The notes: generated by a model from the sequence alone, not told the origin. Numbered from the stretch's first letter, positions 1 through 6,487 are shown. The stretch: DNA of 7,358 nt from JBHHYU01 sp046757725 (GCA_046757725.1 JBHHYU010000123.1:1-7358); one strand, 5' to 3'. Numbers and translations are program-made.

Positions 1-2
1 CC

Positions 3-143
3 TATTGCCTGCGGCCGGAAGGCTCCCTTCCCCGAAACGAGTATCGGCCGCAGCCAAGAACGTGTTACCTGAGGCTACTTAACTCATTGTCTATGGTCCG
101 AAAACTCACCCCCGAGGAGCGAGGGGACGGAGGAATTTCATGA
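3..143 (+). CDS. possible C-terminal end of an upstream gene (partial, unrecognised)
   Basis: The third forward frame is open from the window edge to a TGA at 141-143, about 46 codons. The stop overlaps the ATG of the next gene as ATGA, the arrangement expected for translationally coupled genes. The other two forward frames close at positions 70-72 and 80-82. The translation ends in ...KLTPEERGDGGIS and is rich in Arg and Pro; I do not recognise a family. The same stretch contains a nested inverted repeat (10-52), which argues that it could instead be a non-coding leader. An open run of this length at this GC content is not significant by itself, so the only real support is the ATGA overlap. 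The 5' end is outside the window. Confidence 0.2.
   Translation, partial: YCLRPEGSLPRNEYRPQPRTCYLRLLNSLSMVRKLTPEERGDGGIS
10..52. repeat. nested inverted repeat / possible RNA hairpin
   Basis: An 8-base perfect inverted repeat, TGCGGCCG at 10-17 and CGGCCGCA at 45-52, encloses a second perfect hairpin, GGAAGG at 17-22 and CCTTCC at 26-31 with a 3-base loop. The two stems share base 17, so they either compete or stack after giving up one pair. There is no T-run after the outer stem, so it is not a standard intrinsic terminator. It lies 88 bases upstream of the nucleotidyltransferase start and could belong to an upstream gene's end or to a leader. Confidence 0.35.
129..133 (+). promoter_or_regulatory. 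strong Shine-Dalgarno for the nucleotidyltransferase
   Basis: GGAGG at 129-133 lies 6 bases before the ATG at 140. It fixes the start codon and is the clearest ribosome binding site in the window. Confidence 0.8.
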
Positions 144-898
144 AGGCCATGGTCTTTGCCGCCGGCTACGGTGAGCGCCTTCGGCCTTTGACCGAAAAAC
201 TTCCCAAGGCCCTGGTTCCTGTGGCCGGCCGACCCATGATTGAGTATTCCCTATGTCTTCTCAGACACTACGGGATCAGAGAGATCATTATCAACCTCCA
301 TCATCTGGGTGAAATGATCGAGGAGCACCTGAAAGATGGAAAGAAACTAGGACTCAAAATCACCTACTCCAGGGAGAAAGAGTTACTCGACACTGGCGGC
401 GGGCTCCTTCAGGCCAGAGCTTTTCTGGAGGATAGGCCGTTCATCGCCATAAACAGTGACGTGATGATTGATCTCCCCTTGGCGGACCTGTTTGATGAGC
501 ATCGAAGACACAAAGCAACAGCAACACTGGTCTTAAGATCGGACCGCCGGGCCGCTTCCTACGGGACCATCGCGACCTCGCGGGATTCCAGGATTCAGAG
601 CTTTTTGGGCCACAGAGCCCCACGAAGTCACACTGTCGGCCCTCTCGCCGAATTCATGTTCACGGGAGTCCAGTATTTGAACCCGAGGGTCTTCGATTAT
701 CTAGCGTCTGATTCCTCAATATCTCCCGGCGGATTCAGCATCACCAAAAGCACTTATCCCAAGATGTTAACCCAGGGCGAACTGCTCTATGGCTTTCCCT
801 TCGAGGGCTACTGGCAGGATCTTGGAACTACCGACAGGATCCGCGAGGCGGAAGAAAGGCTGGCAACCTGTGACGTGACGCTGCACTATCTAGACTAA
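140..898 (+). CDS. NDP-sugar pyrophosphorylase / sugar-1-phosphate nucleotidyltransferase (MurU/HddC-like)
   Basis: The 252-residue protein is a cytoplasmic nucleotidyltransferase of the GT-A fold that joins a sugar 1-phosphate to an NTP, giving an NDP-sugar and pyrophosphate. The N-terminal signature is clear: AAGYGERLRPLT (residues 7-18) for the nucleotide phosphates, then LPKALVP with the catalytic Lys at 23. TGGGL (85-89) contacts the base and NSD (105-107) carries the metal-binding Asp107. FTG (174-176) and GYWQDLGT (223-230) with Asp227 complete the site. The length fits the short MurU/HddC/mannose-1-phosphate guanylyltransferase subfamily with no C-terminal left-handed beta-helix, so it is probably not a bifunctional GlmU-type enzyme. 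The start is fixed by GGAGG six bases upstream. The exact sugar and nucleotide cannot be read from sequence. MurU-type enzymes usually sit beside an AmgK-like kinase; none is visible here, though the upstream neighbour is cut off. Confidence 0.9.
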   Translation: MKAMVFAAGYGERLRPLTEKLPKALVPVAGRPMIEYSLCLLRHYGIREIIINLHHLGEMIEEHLKDGKKLGLKITYSREKELLDTGGGLLQARAFLEDRPFIAINSDVMIDLPLADLFDEHRRHKATATLVLRSDRRAASYGTIATSRDSRIQSFLGHRAPRSHTVGPLAEFMFTGVQYLNPRVFDYLASDSSISPGGFSITKSTYPKMLTQGELLYGFPFEGYWQDLGTTDRIREAEERLATCDVTLHYLD

Positions 899-936
899 AA
901 TCAACGGTGCGGGAGACATTAGAGATAGGGCAGCAT

Positions 937-976
937 TCAGGATCGACGAGGAAGACGCGGGAAAGAAAGATCCTGA
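937..976. repeat. inverted repeat between convergent genes
   Basis: TCAGGATC (937-944) and GATCCTGA (969-976) form a perfect 8-bp inverted repeat around 24 bases. It lies in the 88-bp gap between two converging genes, where a bidirectional terminator would be expected. No T-run follows on either side, so terminator function is only a guess. Confidence 0.3.
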
Positions 977-986
977 CTTCCGACTT

Positions 987-1727
987 CTACAAAAACAGCC
1001 CTGTAATCCAGTTGCTGACGGCAAAAACCGCAAAACCAACAATAACTAAAAGTGTTATCCAGATGGACTTCCCGGCCTCAGAGAGGGGAACCAGCAGGGT
1101 GGCTCCAAGATAGATAAAACTCCCCGCAGCTAGGGCCAGCAGCGCAGTTGTAAGAAACGGACTTATCTGCCCAAGCCAGAAAGGTAGGGCAACGCCCACT
1201 ATGGTTACCAGCCCCAGGCTGAGCCCGGCCATAACCGCCCCTCCACGGCTCCATCCGGCACTCCTCATAATGGCGGCTAGAACAAAACCGGTAGGACCCT
1301 TGTGAAGCAGCACGGCCAGGAAGATAACGATCCCCAACTTGGCATCAGCGACCATCCCGGCGCCGATTGCCAGGCCGTCAATGAGGTTATGGGTATTGAA
1401 GGCCACGAGAGAAGCCAGGCCCGTGGCCAACGGAATATCCGAGGGATGGCCTTCCTCGGGAAGCCGGTGTAGGTGGACATTGAGGAGTTGTTCGAGCAGG
1501 AAGACGAGCAAATAGCCTAGGGCGATAAAGGCCGGCGTCCAGCTTCCGCGCTCCAGGCTTTCCGGAACCATCTCCAACAAGGCGGCAGCCAGAACAAATC
1601 CGCCGCTAAAGCCCAGGGCCCCAGCCGTGAACCGATTCGACGGCTCATGCTTCAGGATAGCCAGCCAGCTACCCAGCACGGTGGCAATGGCCGTCACGAG
1701 GCCCAGGGTGAGAGCTATCAGGAGCAT
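987..1727 (-). CDS. ZIP-family divalent metal transporter
   Basis: The 246-residue integral membrane protein has about eight hydrophobic segments, matching the ZIP (zinc/iron permease) family, which moves Zn2+, Fe2+ or Mn2+ into the cytoplasm. The transmembrane-4 signature reads HNLIDGLAIGAG, with His113, Asn114 and Asp117 in the metal-binding positions. The transmembrane-5 signature reads LLHKGPTGFVLA (141-151), with His142 kept. Supporting blocks are SGGFVLAAALLEMVPES (41-57) near the second helix and AAGSFIYLGATLLVP (200-214). A cytosolic loop after helix 3 has three histidines (85, 87, 94), the usual place for a His-rich ZIP loop. The common HKxPEG pattern in helix 5 has become HKGPTG, so its acidic residue is missing. 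The ATG at 1727 is preceded by a GAGAG-type ribosome site. It converges on the nucleotidyltransferase and has the TPR gene upstream on the same strand. Which metal it carries is unknown. Confidence 0.9.
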   Translation of the reverse strand: MLLIALTLGLVTAIATVLGSWLAILKHEPSNRFTAGALGFSGGFVLAAALLEMVPESLERGSWTPAFIALGYLLVFLLEQLLNVHLHRLPEEGHPSDIPLATGLASLVAFNTHNLIDGLAIGAGMVADAKLGIVIFLAVLLHKGPTGFVLAAIMRSAGWSRGGAVMAGLSLGLVTIVGVALPFWLGQISPFLTTALLALAAGSFIYLGATLLVPLSEAGKSIWITLLVIVGFAVFAVSNWITGLFL

Positions 1728-1759
1728 ATCACTCTCTTCTCACAAACTTCTAGATGGGT

Positions 1760-1790
1760 TGCAAGTCCATGATCCGTGCGTAAGCTTGCA
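1760..1790. repeat. short inverted repeat upstream of the ZIP gene
   Basis: TGCAAG (1760-1765) and CTTGCA (1785-1790) form a 6-bp inverted repeat with a 19-base spacer, 33 bases before the ZIP start codon. It could be a leader hairpin or operator for metal control, but it matches no operator I know and the arms are short. I found no convincing -35/-10 pair for the ZIP gene in 1728-1860. Confidence 0.2.
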
Positions 1791-1797
1791 GCACCTT

Positions 1798-1827
1798 AAA
1801 AACCCCGGCTGTCGAGAAGGCGGCGGG
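1798..1827 (-). terminator. weak candidate terminator after the TPR membrane protein
   Basis: Read on the minus strand, CCCG and CGGG (1824-1827 and 1804-1807) can form a 4-bp stem around a 16-base loop, followed by a run of five T (1798-1802). It lies 34 bases past the TPR gene's stop. The stem is short and the loop long, so this is tentative. If it does not work, the ZIP gene could be read through from upstream. Confidence 0.2.
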
Positions 1828-1860
1828 TGCGAGGATGACCCGAACGCTTCTTCAATGGAA

Positions 1861-3855
1861 TCAGCGTTGCCCGGATGCCTCGCGACTTGACTTCATAATC
1901 CGCAAGGCCTCCTCGTAATGTTTGACCGCCTCGTCCCTCTTACCTTGCTCGGCGAGCGCCTGGCCCAAGCTCTCATGAGCCTTGGCAAATTCCGGCTGAA
2001 TGCGCAGGGCCTGCCGAAAGTACTCAATCGCCTTATCCAGATGGCCCTGGGCTGCCACGACCCGGCCTAGATGGTGGTAGGCCTCCGCAAAGTCCGGTTT
2101 AATTTTCACAGCCTGCTGGAACTGCCCCACGGCCTCGTCGAGACGCTCCTGCTTGACCAAAGCGTTACCTAGATTAAAGTAGAATTCACTGTTCACCGGG
2201 CTGAGTTTCACCGCCTGCCGGTAGTGTCTGATCGCTTCCTCTAACTCACCGCGCCGCACCAAGGCATTGCCCAGATTGTTGTGCACAAGCGCATCAGCAG
2301 GATTGATCTGCAGCGCCCGCCGGTAGTGTCTGACCGCCTCGACCAGCTTACCGCGACGGGCCAAGGCAAGGCCTAAATTGCTGTGGGCCTCGGCATCGGT
2401 AGGATTTATCTGCACCGCCTGCCGGTAGTGTTTGACCGCCTCCTTCAACTCGCCGCGCCGCACCAAGACATTGCCCAGATTGTTGTGCAAAGAGCCATCA
2501 GCAGGATTGATCTGCACCGCCTGCCGATAGTGTGTGACTGCCTCCTTCAACGCACCGCGACGGGCCAAGACATTGCCCAGACCGAAGTGGGCCATCCACG
2601 CTTGGGAGTTCTTGGCCAGGTTGTCCCGCCAGAGCGTCGCCTCATCCTGATAAAGCCGCCCCTGGTGCCAGGTCAGGACCCCCAAGGCGAGCAGCACGAC
2701 CCCCGCGCCGGCAATACCCATCCAACGTTGCGACAGTCCAAGACGGTCGGCGGTCTGGACCACCGCGCCGGCAACCAGCCCAATCAGACCGATGCTCGCC
2801 AGGTATTGGAAATGATCGGCCACATAAGATAGCCGCATGAAGTCGAAAGGCACAAACCCAAGGGCCGGTCCCAGGGCGATGGTGAAGGACAGGACCGCCA
2901 CCAGCGGCGCCCTCCCGATCCGCTGCCGGAACCACCACAGCCCCAGTGGCACGGCAAGGGCAGCCAGCGGAAAGGCATACTGCCACGGGGCATGGGCGTC
3001 GATCTCCCACCGGGGATAGATGAGCATGAGGGTCGCCGGCCAGAGCAGCTTCCCGGCATAAAACCCCAGCGCCCGACCTGCCAACAGCCCCTGCTCCGCC
3101 AGGGATAAGGGCGGCGGGAGACCGCCCGGGTCTCCACCCAGGTGTTCCTTCCACACGGTTATCAGCCCGAGCACCCCGCTGATGGCTAGAAACGGCACCA
3201 CGCGCCACAGCTCATGTCGCCATCCATTGGGGCCTTTCCACCAGGCGAGAAGTAAGAGGATAAGCGGGAGGGCGCCGACGGCCGTTTTGCTCAACATGGC
3301 ACAGAGAAACAGGAAAAGCGTCAGGGCATAGCCTTGCCACTGGCGGGTCCCGAGGAAGCGCATCCAGGCTAGAAGAGTGAGCAGGGAGAACGTGCCCGAC
3401 AAGACGTTCTTGAGCTCGGTGATCCAGGCGACGGACTCCACGTGGACCGGATGGAGGGCAAAGAGCGCCGCCGCGAGGAAGGCACCGGGGAGACTCAGGC
3501 GGCTAAGTAGCAGCCATACCAGCACGGCATTGACGGCGTGCAAAGCTATATTGGTGATGTGATAACCTAAGGGATCCACCCCCCACAGCCGAAACTGCAT
3601 CCAGAAGGCAGTCAAGAGTACGGGGTAGTAGTGCTGCGCGGTTGACTGGGGTTCGAACCAGATCTGCCGGAGCCCCTCGGTAGACCGGAGGGTGACGTTT
3701 TCGGTGATGTACCGTTTGTCATCCCAGATGTACCCGCCGCGTGTCGCGGGGAGGTAGGCGAGAAAAGTCATCCCGAGGAGCAGCAAGGCAGTCGCCCACC
3801 TTCGGGAGCGCCCAGGCGACATCGGAGTGGGGCCCTGCCCTGGCCGGTTTCGCAT
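1861..3855 (-). CDS. TMTC-like GT-C membrane glycosyltransferase with C-terminal TPR repeats
   Basis: The 664-residue protein has two parts. Residues 20-400 form a polytopic membrane domain of about ten hydrophobic segments with the layout of GT-C transferases related to TMTC/PMT O-mannosyltransferases. WDD (44-46) in the first external loop corresponds to the catalytic acidic pair. Other family blocks are QHYYPVLLTAFW (74-85), GYHITNIALHAVNA (97-110), FALHPVHVESVAWITELKNVLSG (132-154), RALGFYAGKLLWP (261-273, the DUF1736-like region) and YVADHFQYLASIG (344-356). Residues 418-655 hold seven 34-residue TPR units. The family is expected to use a lipid-linked sugar and to place TPRs outside the cytoplasmic membrane for substrate binding; activity and substrate here are inferred. 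Met12 is another possible start; neither has a clear Shine-Dalgarno. It diverges from ubiD and shares an 88-bp control region with it. Confidence 0.85.
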   Translation of the reverse strand: MRNRPGQGPTPMSPGRSRRWATALLLLGMTFLAYLPATRGGYIWDDKRYITENVTLRSTEGLRQIWFEPQSTAQHYYPVLLTAFWMQFRLWGVDPLGYHITNIALHAVNAVLVWLLLSRLSLPGAFLAAALFALHPVHVESVAWITELKNVLSGTFSLLTLLAWMRFLGTRQWQGYALTLFLFLCAMLSKTAVGALPLILLLLAWWKGPNGWRHELWRVVPFLAISGVLGLITVWKEHLGGDPGGLPPPLSLAEQGLLAGRALGFYAGKLLWPATLMLIYPRWEIDAHAPWQYAFPLAALAVPLGLWWFRQRIGRAPLVAVLSFTIALGPALGFVPFDFMRLSYVADHFQYLASIGLIGLVAGAVVQTADRLGLSQRWMGIAGAGVVLLALGVLTWHQGRLYQDEATLWRDNLAKNSQAWMAHFGLGNVLARRGALKEAVTHYRQAVQINPADGSLHNNLGNVLVRRGELKEAVKHYRQAVQINPTDAEAHSNLGLALARRGKLVEAVRHYRRALQINPADALVHNNLGNALVRRGELEEAIRHYRQAVKLSPVNSEFYFNLGNALVKQERLDEAVGQFQQAVKIKPDFAEAYHHLGRVVAAQGHLDKAIEYFRQALRIQPEFAKAHESLGQALAEQGKRDEAVKHYEEALRIMKSSREASGQR
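1891..2604 (-). repeat. seven tandem 102-bp TPR-coding units
   Basis: Seven in-frame 34-codon units run back to back, from 2503-2604 (unit 1) to 1891-1992 (unit 7). Each carries the TPR pattern (LGN..A..G...EA..HY.QA....P). Units 1-4 are close at the DNA level as well as in protein: units 2 (2401-2502) and 4 (2197-2298) match at about 83 of 102 bases by hand count. Units 5-7 are more diverged. This indicates recent duplication within the gene. Confidence 0.9.
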
Positions 3856-3857
3856 CC

Positions 3858-3903
3858 TTGACTTCGTAGCATCTCTCGGATTAAAGGTTTTTATTTGATT
3901 TTA
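3858..3903. promoter_or_regulatory. candidate divergent promoters between TPR gene and ubiD
   Basis: Forward: TTGACT (3858-3863), 17 bases, then TTAAAG (3881-3886), a fair -35 with a weak -10, ending 57 bases before ubiD. Reverse: TAAAAT on the minus strand (3898-3903), a five-of-six -10 match ending 42 bases before the TPR gene start, with no good -35. The AT-rich stretch 3881-3903 is the natural promoter zone for both genes, but neither assignment is firm. Confidence 0.3.
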
Positions 3904-3927
3904 GTCACTTCCTATCAGGTTAGGGAA

Positions 3928-3937
3928 AGGGTACCCT
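3928..3937. promoter_or_regulatory. 10-bp palindrome over the ubiD ribosome site
   Basis: AGGGTACCCT is a perfect palindrome six bases before the ubiD ATG. It overlaps the only Shine-Dalgarno-like sequence (AGGGAAAGGG, 3922-3931), which sits about 12 bases from the start, farther than usual. It may be chance, or may lower access to the ribosome site. Confidence 0.25.
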
Positions 3938-3943
3938 CCAACC

Positions 3944-5389
3944 ATGGCCTATAACAGCTTGCAAGAGTTCGTTCAAGTTTTGGAACAGCGGGGAGAGCTC
4001 AAGCGCATCACCTACCCGGTCAAGCCGGAACTGGAGATCACCGAGATTGCCGATCGTGTCATGAAAAACGGCGGGCCGGCTCTTCTGTTTGAAAACGTCG
4101 TGGGCAAGAAGATCCCTGTCCTCATCAACGCCTTCGGCTCCGCCAAACGTATGGCCCTGGCTCTGGGAGTTGAAGCCATTGAAGAGATCGCCCGGGAGAT
4201 CGACCGCCTCACACAGACAAAGCCTCCGGGCTCCCTATGGGAAAAACTCCGGATGCTGCCTGAGATGGCCCACCTGGCAGCGATCGCTCCCAAGGTGGTG
4301 AAAGAAGGCGCGTGTCAGGAGGTCATCCAGCAGAACCCCGATTTGAATGCGCTTCCGGTCCTCACCTGCTGGCCCGGCGACGGGGGACCATTTATCACAC
4401 TTCCCATGGTGATCTCACGGGAGCCCTATAAGGGCAACCGCAATGTGGGGCTTTATCGCATGCAGCTCTTCGACAACCACACGACCGCCATGCACTGGCA
4501 TCTCCACAAGGTGGGCGCGCGGCACTTTCAACGGCAAAGGGGCCAGAAAGGGAGGATGGAACTGGCGGCCTGTCTCGGCGGAGATCCGGCGCTTATCTAT
4601 GCGGCCACGGCACCCCTGCCGGATCAGATCGACGAGCTGCTTTTTACCGGTTTTCTCCGAAAGAAGAGGTTAGAACTGGTCAAGGCCATAACGGTGGATG
4701 TGGATGTACCGGCGAATTCCGACATCGTGATTGAGGGCTACATCGATCCTTCAGAGCCGTTACGAAAAGAGGGGCCTTTCGGCGATCACACCGGCTTTTA
4801 TTCCCTGGCGGATGACTACCCGGCCTTTCATGTCACCTGTATCACCCACAAGAAAGACCCCATCTACCCCACGACGATCGTTGGGCGTCCACCCATGGAA
4901 GATGCCTACCTGGGCAAAGCCTCCGAGAGAATCTTTCTCCCCCTCCTGCGCCTGACCTTTCCGGAGATTGTCGATATGAACCTTCCGGTCCATGGGGTCT
5001 TTCATAACCTGGCCATCGTCTCCATCAAGAAGGAATATCCCGCCCAGGCGCGGAAGATCATGCATGGGCTCTGGGGGATGGGCCAGATGATGTTCACCAA
5101 GATCATCATTGTGGTGGACCACGATGTAAACGTCCATGATCCCGCTGAAGTCACATGGATTGTGGGAAACCACATTGATCCCAAACGGGATATCCTTTTC
5201 GTTGAAGGACCGGTCGACATCTTGGATCACGCCGCGCCGCTCATGGGCTATGGCTCCAAGGTAGGGATCGACGCCACTAGAAAATGGAAAAGCGAGGGTT
5301 TCGATCGAGAGTGGCCCGGCCCCATTGTGATGGACGAGACCACAAAAAAGTACATTGATTCGATCTGGGAAAAGCTGGGGATATCGTGA
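3944..5389 (+). CDS. UbiD-family prenylated-FMN decarboxylase, probably menaquinone-pathway (MqnL-like)
   Basis: The 481-residue protein belongs to the UbiD/Fdc1 family of reversible decarboxylases using prenylated FMN made by a UbiX-type enzyme. The catalytic set is complete: Arg172 in NVGLYRMQ, Glu276 and Asp281 in EGPFGDHTG, with the spacing of Arg173/Glu277/Glu282 in fungal Fdc1. Asn167 and His188 (MHWHLHKVG) fit the metal and cofactor site. The opening NSLQEFVQVLEQRGELKRI is typical, supporting the ATG at 3944. The substrate is inferred from the neighbour: a UbiA-type prenyltransferase follows 34 bp later, the pair expected for the final futalosine-pathway steps, in which MqnP prenylates 1,4-dihydroxy-6-naphthoate and MqnL removes the carboxylate. 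A ubiquinone role (UbiD on polyprenyl-hydroxybenzoate) is the alternative. No ubiX, mqnA-D or methyltransferase gene lies in the window. Confidence 0.9.
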   Translation: MAYNSLQEFVQVLEQRGELKRITYPVKPELEITEIADRVMKNGGPALLFENVVGKKIPVLINAFGSAKRMALALGVEAIEEIAREIDRLTQTKPPGSLWEKLRMLPEMAHLAAIAPKVVKEGACQEVIQQNPDLNALPVLTCWPGDGGPFITLPMVISREPYKGNRNVGLYRMQLFDNHTTAMHWHLHKVGARHFQRQRGQKGRMELAACLGGDPALIYAATAPLPDQIDELLFTGFLRKKRLELVKAITVDVDVPANSDIVIEGYIDPSEPLRKEGPFGDHTGFYSLADDYPAFHVTCITHKKDPIYPTTIVGRPPMEDAYLGKASERIFLPLLRLTFPEIVDMNLPVHGVFHNLAIVSIKKEYPAQARKIMHGLWGMGQMMFTKIIIVVDHDVNVHDPAEVTWIVGNHIDPKRDILFVEGPVDILDHAAPLMGYGSKVGIDATRKWKSEGFDREWPGPIVMDETTKKYIDSIWEKLGIS

Positions 5390-5423
5390 CTCGTCCGGCA
5401 CAGTCCCTAGATCAAGAATAGGT

Positions 5424-6374
5424 ATGAGTAGTTACGAGCACGGGCCACCTACGAGCACGAGCAACGAGCACGATATCCGTATAACGGAACGGCTGTACGA
5501 CTACGCGCGGCTCATCCGCTTCTCCCACACGATCTTTGCATTACCTTTTGCCCTGGCCTCGGTAGCCTTGGCCTGGCCTACCCATCCGGTTACCCTCGGC
5601 ATGCTGGTGTGGATACTCATTGCCATGGTTGGGGCCAGAAGCGCCGCCATGGGCTTCAATCGCCTGGCCGACAGGAAGCTGGATGCAATGAACCCGCGCA
5701 CTCGGGGATGGGAGCTGCCTCAAGGCAAAGTGAAACCCCGGGAGGCCGTCCTCATCACAATTCTTGCATCGTCGGTTTTTATTTTTGCTGCGTACCAATT
5801 GAACCCCCTCTGCCTTGGCCTTTCCCCTTTTGCTTTAGGGATCATTTTTTTCTACTCCCTTACCAAACGCTTCACCTGGACCTCTCATCTCTTTCTCGGC
5901 CTTGCCCTATCACTGGCCCCCACGGGGGCGTGGATCGCCATCACCGGTTTTCCGAACAGCCCGGCGGATCTCGCAACCCCACTCTCCCTCGGCCTGGCTG
6001 TCCTCTTCTGGTTGGCCGGATTCGATGTCATCTATTCCCTCCAGGACTATGACTTCGACCGCAGCCACGGTCTCTACTCTATCCCCGCCCGATTCGGTGT
6101 AACCGTAGGGTTGAGGCTGTCGAGTCTATTTCATCTCATCACCGTGATCTTCCTGGGTCTGGTAGGGCTAAGCGCCGGGCTGGGAATCGTTTACTGGTGC
6201 GGCATCGCCGCCGTCTCCTGGATCCTGATCTGGGAGCACCGTCTGGTCAAGCCGGATGACTTTTCGCGGATCAACCGGGCCTTCTTCGACTTCAACGCCT
6301 ACGTGAGCGTAGGATATCTGCTAATGACCCTGGGGGATATTCTGTTGACCAGCGGATTCGCAAATGGCCGGTGA
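5424..6374 (+). CDS. UbiA-family aromatic prenyltransferase, probably MqnP-like
   Basis: The 316-residue membrane protein has about eight or nine hydrophobic helices and both Asp-rich motifs of UbiA prenyltransferases. The first is N79RLADRKLD87, followed by AMNPRTRGWELPQGKV. The second is D201VIYSLQDYDFD212, followed by RSHGLYSIPARFG. These bind Mg2+ and the polyprenyl diphosphate while the chain is moved onto an aromatic acid at the inner membrane. The wording of both motifs (MGFNRLADRKLDAMNPRT, GLYSIPARFG) is like MqnP proteins often labelled 4-hydroxybenzoate polyprenyltransferase; either substrate remains possible. ATG 5424 is the first in-frame ATG. Its Shine-Dalgarno is poor, and a TTG at 5355 inside ubiD opens the same frame. 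Conserved sequence only begins near residue 22 (ERLYDYARLIRFSHTIFALPFAL), so the first 20 residues, encoded by small repeats, may be extra. Confidence 0.88.
   Translation: MSSYEHGPPTSTSNEHDIRITERLYDYARLIRFSHTIFALPFALASVALAWPTHPVTLGMLVWILIAMVGARSAAMGFNRLADRKLDAMNPRTRGWELPQGKVKPREAVLITILASSVFIFAAYQLNPLCLGLSPFALGIIFFYSLTKRFTWTSHLFLGLALSLAPTGAWIAITGFPNSPADLATPLSLGLAVLFWLAGFDVIYSLQDYDFDRSHGLYSIPARFGVTVGLRLSSLFHLITVIFLGLVGLSAGLGIVYWCGIAAVSWILIWEHRLVKPDDFSRINRAFFDFNAYVSVGYLLMTLGDILLTSGFANGR
5434..5471. repeat. ACGAGCA micro-repeats
   Basis: ACGAGCA occurs four times in 38 bases, starting at 5434, 5451, 5457 and 5464. The last three are nearly contiguous (5451-5470). The array falls in the first 16 codons of the prenyltransferase as called, giving a low-complexity SYEHGPPTSTSNEH tract. 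Confidence 0.6.
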
Positions 6375-6376
6375 GG

Positions 6377-6487
6377 CTAATTTTCTCTGTTTTGTTTGCC
6401 TTCTTTTTTGAATCCCCTGCTGATAAGAAAGACCATAACCATACCAAAAACAAGGACCAGGAACGTAACGAAGTAGGGAATGTCCAA
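6377..6487 (-). CDS. possible 36-residue single-span membrane protein
   Basis: After the PIN toxin stop (6500-6502) the minus strand has a frame starting at TTG 6487 and ending in TAG at 6377. It reads MDIPYFVTFLVLVFG, then MVMVFLIS, then RGFKKEGKQNREN. That is a short polar start, about 20 hydrophobic residues (4-23) and a strongly basic tail, a good single-pass topology with the tail inside. It fills nearly all the gap between the toxin stop and the prenyltransferase stop (6374). Against it: no ATG, and the purine-rich AGCAGGA abuts the TTG with no spacer, so initiation would be poor. T-rich sequence can give hydrophobic translations by chance. I do not recognise a family; small subunits of respiratory complexes look similar in layout, but that is only a resemblance. 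Confidence 0.3.
   Translation of the reverse strand: MDIPYFVTFLVLVFGMVMVFLISRGFKKEGKQNREN

Noticed and set aside
2383..2832. A 149-codon forward ORF antisense to the TPR region
   Set aside because: It lies opposite the TPR-coding repeats, and its own translation is periodic (HRLP..D.LLQ.A....DIAQ) only because it mirrors the 102-bp units. No family resemblance.
2642..3208. A 188-codon reverse ORF within the TPR membrane gene in another frame
   Set aside because: Gly/Ala/Arg-rich translation typical of an out-of-frame reading of GC-rich coding DNA; the true frame has conserved membrane and motif sequence.
4760..5401. A 213-codon reverse ORF inside ubiD
   Set aside because: It is fully antisense to a well-conserved catalytic gene, and its translation resembles no family. 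Long antisense frames are common opposite biased codons.
5609..6052. A 147-codon forward ORF overlapping the prenyltransferase
   Set aside because: Out-of-frame shadow; the UbiA frame carries both Asp-rich motifs and the helices.
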